Origin: Nocardiopsis potens DSM 45234
GTDB lineage: Bacteria > Actinomycetota > Actinomycetes > Streptosporangiales > Streptosporangiaceae
Direction of reading: 5' to 3'
Assembly (NCBI RefSeq): GCF_000341105.1
Contig: NZ_ANBB01000025.1
Coordinates: 62,001 to 126,000, forward strand
Length of the DNA stretch: 64,000 bases
Below are positions 25,641-32,523 of the stretch, piece after piece. The notes under the pieces were generated by a model. It made no database searches. It was given only the letters and a program-made list of their open reading frames with translations, and was not told the DNA's origin. Numbering within the stretch: the first letter of the stretch is position 1; each line of letters starts with the position of its first letter. The translations under genes and the position numbers were made by a program.

Positions 25641-27158
25641 ATGTACTCGACCACCGCACAGTCCGAGAGCGGCCGCCCCGACGCGGACGACGACTTCCCG
25701 CTCAGCGCCGTCGCCGCCTCCCGGCCCGAGCCGCTCGCCGTCTCGCCCTCCAGGGAGAACCCGAGCATCGCCTCGCTGGAGATCCTGGTCGCCAACGACA
25801 CCGGAGAGGCGGTCTCCTTCGCCAAGCTCGCCCTGGTCTTCACCGCGGAGAAGTCGAACTGGGGGAACGACAACGCGGCGCTGCTCACCCCGGAGTGGGA
25901 CAGGTGCAAGTGGACCGCCGCCCCGCCGGACACGTGGAAGAAGAACCCCGACGAGACCGGAATCGGCCGGTGCGTCTACAGGGCCGCCGACATCGGCGGC
26001 GGGAAGACGGGGCTGAAGGACGGGGAGACCTTCCGCTTCCACCTGCACGACATCCCGGTCAGTGCCAAGCTGGGCGTCACCACCGCCAGTGTGCAGCTGC
26101 TGAAGGAGGACAACGACCTCATCGCCGAGCGCACCTTCACCATGGGAAAGTTCCCCAGCGGCTACTACCTCCGCGACTTCCGGGCGGTCGCCCCGGTCAT
26201 GTCGATCGGCCAGGCGGAGAAGAACGGCACCACCCTGACCTGGACGGTTCAGCCCGACCCCACCGTGACCTACACCATGAGCGTCAACGGCGGCGACCCG
26301 CGGCCGCTCGCCAACACCCAGACCATCTTCAACACCGGGCGGCTGCGCTCCACCGCCACCTATCAGCTCACCGCCACCCACGCCGACGACTCTGCGCTGA
26401 AGCACACCCTCCTCACCGAGGTGCACGTCGTCGGGGGCGATATCACCGCGCGCAACGTCACCGTCAACGGCAACCTCGACGTCGCCGGGAAGACCAATGC
26501 CAACGGCGACCTCACGGTGAAGTACGACAATACGCTCAAGCTCCAGACGTCCGGCCAGAACCAGGTCGTCTTTCCGCAGGGCCTGGACTCCAATGGGAAG
26601 GTCAACGCCTATAGCGACCTCATGGTGAAATCCGGGGACAAGGTCACGCTCCAGGCCGCAGGGCAGAACGCGGTGGAATTCCCCCAGGGGCTCAACGCCG
26701 ACCGGCAGATCTACGCCAGGGGGGACCTTGCGGTCAACGGCAGGACGCTGATCGGTTACTTCAGCGGCTATGACGGCATGTCCGAGGGCGACATCTGGAT
26801 CAAGAACCGCGCGACGATCGGCTGGAGCGGTGCGCTCGACATCAAGAACGGCCTCGTCAACCGGATGACGGAGTTGGACATCGGCCAGACCTTCACCGCC
26901 GACACGGCCGGGTTGGTCGTCGGCCGGGCCTTCATCGCCCACTCGAGCGGTTCGGCCGCCGCGAGGGGGCTGTGGGCGAAAGTGTCCATCCCAGGGCTGG
27001 ACTCCTTCGAGGTGGAGACCAAGTGCGACGACGACGAGAACGCGGGCACCTTCACCGTGCCGGTGAACAAGGGGACCACCGTCGAATTCAAGGTGTACAG
27101 CTACGGGAACGTGAATTCGACCAACTACCAGAAGGCCTACTGGCTGCCCTTCGGCTGA
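25641..27158 (+). CDS. fibre-like protein with Ig-like and repeat domains, fourth gene of the operon
   Basis: The 505-aa protein starts 7 nt after AAGGAG. Residues 1-160 form an unrecognised N-terminal domain. About 175-270 looks Ig-like (MSIGQAEKNGTTLTWTVQPD ... TYQLTATHADDS). From 272 a beta-repeat stalk follows (ITARNVTVNGNLDVAGKTNA), with two clear 36-residue repeats at about 289-360: DLTVKYDNTLKLQTSGQNQ and DLMVKSGDKVTLQAAGQNA, each with FPQGL at the same offset. The last 135 residues are a distinct head-like domain. This architecture recalls phage tail-fibre or trimeric stalk proteins, but no signal peptide is present. Its codon choice in the C-terminal part is slightly less GC-biased than its neighbours. 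Confidence 0.75.
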   Translation: MYSTTAQSESGRPDADDDFPLSAVAASRPEPLAVSPSRENPSIASLEILVANDTGEAVSFAKLALVFTAEKSNWGNDNAALLTPEWDRCKWTAAPPDTWKKNPDETGIGRCVYRAADIGGGKTGLKDGETFRFHLHDIPVSAKLGVTTASVQLLKEDNDLIAERTFTMGKFPSGYYLRDFRAVAPVMSIGQAEKNGTTLTWTVQPDPTVTYTMSVNGGDPRPLANTQTIFNTGRLRSTATYQLTATHADDSALKHTLLTEVHVVGGDITARNVTVNGNLDVAGKTNANGDLTVKYDNTLKLQTSGQNQVVFPQGLDSNGKVNAYSDLMVKSGDKVTLQAAGQNAVEFPQGLNADRQIYARGDLAVNGRTLIGYFSGYDGMSEGDIWIKNRATIGWSGALDIKNGLVNRMTELDIGQTFTADTAGLVVGRAFIAHSSGSAAARGLWAKVSIPGLDSFEVETKCDDDENAGTFTVPVNKGTTVEFKVYSYGNVNSTNYQKAYWLPFG

Positions 27159-27342
27159 CCGGAGACGGTCCGCGCACGGCGATCCGCCGTGACTCGGCTG
27201 CCCGGCCGAGGCAGGATTCAGCCGGCTTCAGGTCCCGGGTGCCGCCGATCCGGCGGCGGGGCGGTTCCGGATGCGGCCGGACCGGGCATGCCCCGGAGGC
27301 GGGCCGCGAAGCGGCGGTCCACGAGATAACGGAGGATCCAAC

Positions 27343-27768
27343 ATGGCGACCACTCGCACCGCGCACACCGTCTGGGAGGGCGAGCTGCTCAAGGGCAGCG
27401 GCACCGTCTCCTTCGACTCGTCCGGCATCGGCTCGCAGCCGGTGTCGTGGCCCTCGCGGGCCGAGCAGGCGAACGGGAAGACCAGTCCCGAGGAGCTGAT
27501 CGCCGCGGCTCACTCCAGCTGCTTCTCCATGGCCCTCTCGCACGGTCTGACCGGTGCCGGCACCCCGCCCACCCGGCTCGAGACCAAGGCGGACGTCACC
27601 TTCCAGCCGGGTGAGGGCATCACCGGCATCCACCTGTCGGTCCGGGGAGAGGTCCCGGGGCTGGACGAGGAGGGCTTCACCGCCGCCGCCGAGGACGCCA
27701 AGAAGAACTGCCCGGTCAGCCAGGCCCTGACGGGGACGGAGATCACCCTGTCGGCGGAGCTCGGCTGA
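27343..27768 (+). CDS. osmC: OsmC-family peroxiredoxin
   Basis: The 141-aa protein starts 7 nt after GGAGG at MATTRTAHTVWEG. It has the two catalytic cysteines of the OsmC/Ohr fold: C60 in AAHSSCFSMAL and C123 in KNCPVSQAL. The spacing and motifs favour OsmC over OhrA. It reduces organic hydroperoxides in the cytosol with a thiol donor. It is convergent with the SUKH-like gene, with a 14-bp hairpin between. Confidence 0.92.
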   Translation: MATTRTAHTVWEGELLKGSGTVSFDSSGIGSQPVSWPSRAEQANGKTSPEELIAAAHSSCFSMALSHGLTGAGTPPTRLETKADVTFQPGEGITGIHLSVRGEVPGLDEEGFTAAAEDAKKNCPVSQALTGTEITLSAELG

Positions 27769-27786
27769 GGCCGCTCCGCGCTCCAC

Positions 27787-27836
27787 CGCGGTCCCGCCGC
27801 CCACAGGTCCAGGAGACGGTGAGCGGCGGGACCGCG
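27787..27836. terminator. 14-bp hairpin between osmC and the SUKH-like gene
   Basis: Perfect arms CGCGGTCCCGCCGC (27787-27800) and GCGGCGGGACCGCG (27823-27836) flank a 22-nt loop between two convergent genes. Confidence 0.65.
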
Positions 27837-27929
27837 TTCGGAGAACCTCCGCGCCGTGGCGGCGCCCCCGGCTCGGCAGGGGCCTCCCGCTCCGCAAGAC
27901 GCTCAGGAGGGCCGATCACGCGGTGCCGG

Positions 27930-28445
27930 TCAGCGGCACATCGCGTCGATCACCGCTTGGAAGTGCGGGAACTCCTCCCGGGCCCGAGCGAGGATCTCCT
28001 TGGGCGCTCGCCGGGCGCCGGGGGCGTGCCGCTCGGCGATCTCCGCCAGTTCGGGGTGGGTCTCCCGGGGTTCGACGGGGTCCCCGCTCTCCGCCTTCCC
28101 GGGGCAGGAGTGCGGGTCGACCCCCTGGGCCAGCAGCCACAGGAAGGAGCCCACGTCGCGGCCGAGCACCGCCACGTCCCCCTCCGACCCGAGGTAGACC
28201 ACGGGCTGCTCCTCCGGGGGCCGCCCCTCCCGGACCGGCCACAGAGCGAGGTAGCCGCCGCCGAAGTCCTTGCCGAAGCAGCGGAACTCCCGGCCGTCGA
28301 CGCCGTCGTTGCCGGTCCACATGTCCAGCCAGTCCGCGGTCTCCTCGGGCGACTCGAACTCGTCGAACATCTCGAACTCGGGTTCGTCGGAGCCACCGAA
28401 CCCGGCCAGGTCCTCCAGCGCAGGAGGGAAGGTGAGGTCAGACAT
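27930..28445 (-). CDS. SMI1/KNR4 (SUKH)-like protein
   Basis: The 171-aa acidic protein starts MSDLTFPPALEDLAGFGG. The stretch GGGYLALWPVREGRPPEEQP followed by VVYLGSEGDVAVLGRDVGSF and LWLLAQGVDP fits the SUKH fold, in which a 'flow of text' of beta strands ends with an acidic helix. SUKH proteins are often immunity proteins for secreted toxins, but solitary copies without a toxin, as here, are common in actinomycetes. No toxin gene is adjacent. The family call is moderately sure; the role is unknown. Confidence 0.6.
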   Translation of the reverse strand: MSDLTFPPALEDLAGFGGSDEPEFEMFDEFESPEETADWLDMWTGNDGVDGREFRCFGKDFGGGYLALWPVREGRPPEEQPVVYLGSEGDVAVLGRDVGSFLWLLAQGVDPHSCPGKAESGDPVEPRETHPELAEIAERHAPGARRAPKEILARAREEFPHFQAVIDAMCR

Positions 28446-28794
28446 GCCGGGCACCCTAGCGGCCCCCGGCGACACCCGCCCGCGCCCCGGCCGCGGAGCC
28501 CCCGCGGCGCCTTCTCCGGCGGGACCGGCCGGAACGGCGGCCCGCAGCACCACGCCTCCGCCAACTCTTCGCCAGTGGGAGCCCACTTCGGAGCCGGTCC
28601 GCCCATGACCGGCGGCCGCGGTGGGGAGGATGACCAGCGGGACGAGCACGTCCTTCCGGCGCAGTGGCGCCACCCGGCCCCGGTGCGGAGCCGGGGTGCA
28701 ACGACACCGGCGGAAGACCCGACCCGCCGCTTCTCGCAGCGCGACCGCATCGACGGCGGGCCGCATCCGCCCCGAGCAGCGACAGGAGAAGGCC
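28446..28794. other. divergent intergenic region without visible gene
   Basis: This 349-bp region lies between the SUKH-like gene and the CBS gene. It must carry both promoters. No hairpin, repeat or conserved frame stood out. Confidence 0.4.
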
Positions 28795-29220
28795 ATGACC
28801 ACCGCAGCCGAAATCATGAGCCCTGGGGCCCACTGGATTCCCGCCAACGAGACGCTGGACCGGGCCGCCCAGTTGATGCGCCGGTTCGACGTGGGCGCCC
28901 TCCCGGTCTCCGACCCGGACAGCTCCGACGACCGGATGTGCGGCATCATCACCGACCGGGACATCGTCGTCCGCTGCGTCGCCGCCGGGCACGACCCTGC
29001 GCAGGTCACCGCCGCTGACCTGTGCCAGGGGACCCCGCGCTGGATCTCCGGCGACGCCGACGTCGGCGCCGTCCTCTCCGAGATGGAGGGCCACCAGATC
29101 CGCCGCCTGCCCGTCATCGACGCGGACAAGAGGCTGATCGGCATGATCAGCGAGGCGGACCTGGCCCGCCACCTCAGCGATGATCAGCTCGCCCACTTCG
29201 TGGAGCGCGTCTACAGCTGA
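28795..29220 (+). CDS. tandem CBS-domain protein
   Basis: The 141-aa protein starts after AGGAGAAGG. Two CBS motifs make up the whole protein: about 8-65 (IMSPGAHWIPANETLDRAAQ ... GIITDRDIVVR) and about 75-132 (WISGDADVGAVLSEMEGHQI ... GMISEADLARHL). CBS pairs bind adenosine nucleotides and regulate partner proteins. In actinobacteria such stand-alone proteins are linked to stress responses (hypoxic-response type). The partner is unknown. Confidence 0.88.
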   Translation: MTTAAEIMSPGAHWIPANETLDRAAQLMRRFDVGALPVSDPDSSDDRMCGIITDRDIVVRCVAAGHDPAQVTAADLCQGTPRWISGDADVGAVLSEMEGHQIRRLPVIDADKRLIGMISEADLARHLSDDQLAHFVERVYS

Positions 29221-29310
29221 CCGGACTCGGAAGCGGCGCCCGGTCGGCTCCACCGGCCCGGTGGAGCCGGAACACCGGGGCCGCTTCCGTGCTCTCCGGC
29301 CCCGCAGCGG

Positions 29311-29772
29311 CCCGGGGGCGCCGCCTCAGAGACTGTTGGGTATGCGGGTGGTCACCCGGCCGGGCCCCTGGGTCGGTGGGGGTTTCCGCCCGCCACGGGG
29401 CCCCGGCCCTCCCCTGATCCCCGCACCACGGCGCTGCCTTGTTGAGCTCAGGGTCGTCGTCTTTTCCCGGCCCCCTTTCCACCCGGTGGAGCGCGGTCGC
29501 TTCCGTGGGCCGGGCAAAGACGACAAGCCGGAGCTCAACGTCATCGGGAGGCCACGACGGTGTTGAGCCCCGGCTTGCTGCTTTTGCCCGGCCCACCGGC
29601 CCCGCCGCCCCGTGCAGGACGTGCGGTCAGGGCCGGGAAAAAGCAGCAACCCCGGGCTCAACGAGGTGGCGCTGTGCCGCGGGTCGCTGCGGCGCTGCGG
29701 GCCGGGGCGGCCGAACACCCTGAGCGACCGACCGCATACCCAACAGTCTCTCAGCGGGGCGGCGCCCCCGGG
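29311..29772. repeat. 462-bp non-coding element with terminal inverted repeats and two internal hairpin pairs (MITE-like)
   Basis: Terminal inverted repeats are AGAGACTGTTGGGTATGCGG (29328-29347) and its exact complement (29732-29751). Outside them is a second perfect 15-bp pair, CCCGGGGGCGCCGCC (29311-29325 and complement 29758-29772). Inside are four 32-bp copies of a motif of the form GTTGAGC..CGG..TTGCCCGGCC, arranged as two facing pairs: 29441-29472 with 29508-29539, and 29562-29593 with 29631-29662. No open frame inside is plausible. Miniature transposable element, regulatory RNA and nucleoid site are all possible. No flanking target duplication was identified by eye. Confidence 0.75.
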
Positions 29773-29845
29773 CGAGGATTCCCGGGTCGGTCGCAGGGGA
29801 GCAGGATTCGGTGCGAGGGGGCGGTCCGGCCGCCCTCCGGCCGTG

Positions 29846-30277
29846 TCAGCCGTCGGCCCGCTCCTGGGACGGGCCGGTCCGGGGCGGGCGCTCCGCGGTG
29901 GCGTCCACCTCGAAGAGCATCCCGGGGAGGGCCAGCGAGGCGACGCCGGTGAGCGTCTGCACCGGCGGCCGGTCGCCCCAGATGCCGGCGATGACCCGCC
30001 CGATGACGGCGAGCCGGTCCAGGTCGTGGTCGACGACGAAGGTGCGCAGCGCCGCGACGTCGGCGTAGCCCAGCCCGGCCGCCTCCAGCGCGGTCCCCAG
30101 GCGGGCGAAGGCCAGTTCGACCTGTGCGGCGAAGTCCTCCGCCGCGACGCCGCCCTCGGCGTCGGAGGCGTACTGCCCGGCGATCAGGACCAGGCCGCCG
30201 GAGACCTCGGCGATGTGGCTGTAGCCGAAGCCGGTGGGGTCGTGCAGGCCGTCGGGGTTGGAGATGGCGGGTGCCAT
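29846..30277 (-). CDS. RidA/YjgF-family protein
   Basis: The 143-aa protein starts 7 nt after AGGAG. The fold is recognisable from GLVLIAGQYASDAEG, FARLGTALEAAGLGYADVAA, TFVVDHDLDRLAV and a C-terminal GMLFEVDATA. At the position where archetypal RidA carries the catalytic Arg (PAR-T-V), this protein reads PVQTLTGV, so the residue is Gln. This suggests one of the Rid subfamilies without classical imine deaminase activity (inference). It lies 92 nt downstream of the MFS exporter and is probably co-transcribed with it under the Rrf2-type regulator. Confidence 0.85.
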   Translation of the reverse strand: MAPAISNPDGLHDPTGFGYSHIAEVSGGLVLIAGQYASDAEGGVAAEDFAAQVELAFARLGTALEAAGLGYADVAALRTFVVDHDLDRLAVIGRVIAGIWGDRPPVQTLTGVASLALPGMLFEVDATAERPPRTGPSQERADG

Positions 30278-30369
30278 TGCGGTGCTCCTGTCTTCCGTGT
30301 GCTTTCGAGAGGATTCGGGGGTGTGCGGGGCGCGGTCCGGCCGCGCCCCGATGGGTTCGCGGTGCGGGA

Positions 30370-31584
30370 TCACGGTGCGGTCCCGGGGCGGCGGGCCGCC
30401 GCCATGGCCGCCGCCGCGGCGAGGGCGAGCCCGGCGCCGCACCAGAGCACGGCCGGCTCGGCGGAGGCGTTCAGCACCGCCCCGCCGGCCAGTGCCCCCA
30501 GCGCGATCGCCAGGTTGAAGGCGCACACCATCAGCGCGGTCGCCGCTTCGGCGGCCTCCGGTGCGCCGGCGAGCATCCAGTTCTGCAGGGCGACCGAGAC
30601 CGCGCCGTAGGCGAGCCCCCAGCCGAGCATCAGCGCCGCCCCGGCCGGTGCCGCCCCGCCGAACAGGGCGAAGAGCGCGAGCACCGCGGCGAGCGCGCCG
30701 GAGATCAGCACGAGGACGGTCTTGGGCGCCCGCGCGGTGCGCGGGCCCAGGACGAAGTTGGCCGCGATCCCGGCGGCCCCGAAGCCGAACAGGGCGAGCC
30801 CGATGTGTTCGGCCTGCAGCCCGGAGAACCCGCCCAGCAGCGGCCGGGCGAAGGTGAACGCCGCGTAGTGGCCGCCGATGAGCAGCAGGGTGACCGCCAC
30901 CCCGGTGCGCACCGCCGGGTCGGCGGTGAGCAGGCGGCCCAGCGTCGCGAGGTCCACCGGCCGCTCGGGCGGCAGCGCCGGCAGCAGCGAGACCAGCAGG
31001 ACCGTGGCCAGCGCCCCGAGGACCGCGAGGGCGGCGAACGAGGCCCGCCAGCCGGCCAGGTCGCCGAGGAGCGTTCCGGCGGGCACCCCGGCGACGGAGG
31101 CGACCGACACCCCGCCGAAGACGACCGCGGTGGCCCGCGGCGCCTTCTCCGCCGGGACCAGGCGGGTCGCCAGTGAGCCGCCCAGCGCCCAGAAGCCGCC
31201 GATGGCGACCCCCACCGCGATCCGGGCCGCGAGGAGCACGGCGAAGTGCGGGGCGAGCGCGCACACCAGGTTGGCCGCGGCCGTGCCGCCGATCAGCAGC
31301 GCGAGGATCGCGCGCCGGTCGAACCTGCCTCCGGCGACGCTGACCGCGGGCGCGCTCACCGCGGCCACCAGCCCGGGCACGGTGACCATCAGCCCGGCGG
31401 TGCCGGAGGCCACGCCCAGTTCGGAGCCGACCGGGGTGAGCAGGCCGACCGGGAGGAGCTCGCAGGTCATCAGGGTGAAGATGCCGAGTGCGACGGTCCA
31501 TACGGCGGGGCTCCCGCCCCGGTGCCCGGGCCGGGCGGACGCGGGGGTCGCGCGGGGTGCGGCGGTTCCCGTGCTCCGCTTCAC
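30370..31584 (-). CDS. MFS transporter (DHA1/AraJ-type efflux)
   Basis: The 404-aa protein starts at a GTG after GAGGAAGG. It has about twelve hydrophobic segments beginning at residue 28 (VWTVALGIFTLMTCELLPVG). Group motifs are RFDRRAILALLIGG in the loop between helices 2 and 3 and LAARIAVGVAIGGFWALGG. It should export small molecules by proton antiport; the substrate is unknown. The promoter carries an operator shared with the downstream Rrf2 gene, so expression is probably repressed by that regulator. Confidence 0.88.
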   Translation of the reverse strand: MKRSTGTAAPRATPASARPGHRGGSPAVWTVALGIFTLMTCELLPVGLLTPVGSELGVASGTAGLMVTVPGLVAAVSAPAVSVAGGRFDRRAILALLIGGTAAANLVCALAPHFAVLLAARIAVGVAIGGFWALGGSLATRLVPAEKAPRATAVVFGGVSVASVAGVPAGTLLGDLAGWRASFAALAVLGALATVLLVSLLPALPPERPVDLATLGRLLTADPAVRTGVAVTLLLIGGHYAAFTFARPLLGGFSGLQAEHIGLALFGFGAAGIAANFVLGPRTARAPKTVLVLISGALAAVLALFALFGGAAPAGAALMLGWGLAYGAVSVALQNWMLAGAPEAAEAATALMVCAFNLAIALGALAGGAVLNASAEPAVLWCGAGLALAAAAAMAAARRPGTAP

Positions 31585-31641
31585 GATGCGGCCTTCCTCG
31601 CGCTGTCCGGTGCCGCCGGTCCGCGGCTCGATCCGATCATC

Positions 31642-31672
31642 TGGATAGGGAACATCCAGGATTTCCTTTCAA
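31642..31672 (-). promoter_or_regulatory. promoter of the MFS gene with overlapping operator
   Basis: On the minus strand TTGAAA (31672-31667) and TATCCA (31647-31642) are spaced 19 nt apart. The palindrome CTGGAT-N7-ATCCAG at 31641-31659 overlaps the -10. The same palindrome occurs at the Rrf2 start. The flanking 31673-31925 shows no gene. Confidence 0.5.
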
Positions 31673-31925
31673 AAAAAGGGGAGTGAGCGGGGGTGTTCGT
31701 TCGGGGAAGGTGCGGCGAGGTCCGGCCGTCCGGGTCGCCGGGAGGGGAGTGTCCTCGGGGCCGGGGCGTTCGCACCGGTGCGGAGAGCGGCGGATCGGGC
31801 TGAGGGCGGGGCGCCGTCCGGCTCGCGCGGCCGCACCGGGCTCCGCCCTCCAGTGAACCCACTACCCGGATGGGAAATGTCCCGGATGGCTCCGCGCCGA
31901 AGTGTCGGGGTCGGGGCATTGCCGG

Positions 31926-32405
31926 TCAGGCCCCCTTCCGGGACAGCCAGTCGCGGAAGCGCGCCGGGGCTTCGGGGGCCTCCCGCTCCACCTCCGCCTT
32001 GATGTCGGCGAGGGTGCGCGAGGCCAGCTCGCGCCGCCAGGCGAGTTCGGCGGTCCGCATCGACCGGTCGATCACGCACGAGGTGGGGAAGGGGCCGCCC
32101 TCGGCGGGCCCCCGCCCGCGGATCTCGGTGCAGCGGAAGGCGGGCTCGGCGCCCTCGATGGCCGCGACCACGTCCATCAGGGTGACCCGCTCGGGCGGGC
32201 GGGCCAGCTGGAAGCCGCCGCGCGGCCCCGGCGCGGAGACCACGAGGCCGGCCCGCGCCAGTGCCTGGAGCTGCTTGTTCAGGTAGGCGGCGGGCAGCTC
32301 GTAGTAGGCGGCCAGCCGCGACGCGGGCACCGCCCGGCCCGCCTCGGTCCAGGTGAGGTTGAGGCAGGTGTGCAGCGCCCATTCGACGCCTTCTCCCATC
32401 CGCAT
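31926..32405 (-). CDS. Rrf2-family transcriptional regulator
   Basis: The 159-aa protein starts MRMGEGVEWALHTCLNLTW, a typical Rrf2 N-terminus. Its winged helix reads VPASRLAAYYELPAAYLNKQLQALARAGLV, with the wing SAPGPRGGFQLARP. A single Cys (FRCTEI) is in the usual sensor region, and CVIDRS supplies another, fewer than the three Cys of IscR/NsrR cluster-binding members. The ATG has no Shine-Dalgarno; TATCAT ends 8 nt upstream, which suggests a leaderless transcript with the operator over its -10 (autoregulation). The likely target is the MFS-RidA unit. Confidence 0.88.
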   Translation of the reverse strand: MRMGEGVEWALHTCLNLTWTEAGRAVPASRLAAYYELPAAYLNKQLQALARAGLVVSAPGPRGGFQLARPPERVTLMDVVAAIEGAEPAFRCTEIRGRGPAEGGPFPTSCVIDRSMRTAELAWRRELASRTLADIKAEVEREAPEAPARFRDWLSRKGA

Positions 32406-32409
32406 GGTC

Positions 32410-32428
32410 CTGGATGATACATGTCCAG
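32410..32428. promoter_or_regulatory. operator/promoter of the Rrf2 gene
   Basis: The 19-bp palindrome CTGGAT-N7-GTCCAG (extended TCCTGGA...TCCAGGA, 32408-32430) lies 5 nt upstream of the ATG and covers the minus-strand -10 TATCAT. Half-sites and spacing match 31641-31659 in front of the MFS gene. Confidence 0.55.
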
Positions 32429-32523
32429 GATTGTCCGTCCAGTCCGCACCGGGATCGGCGGACGGACGGCCCCGCCCCGGGGCGACGACGTCGAGATCAT
32501 CGGGAGAGGCGGGGCGCCCCCGG

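Noticed and set aside
16190-27158. Contractile injection system or prophage
   Set aside because: No sheath, tube, baseplate, AAA ATPase, terminase or integrase is present. Only the fibre-like fourth protein recalls phage structure.
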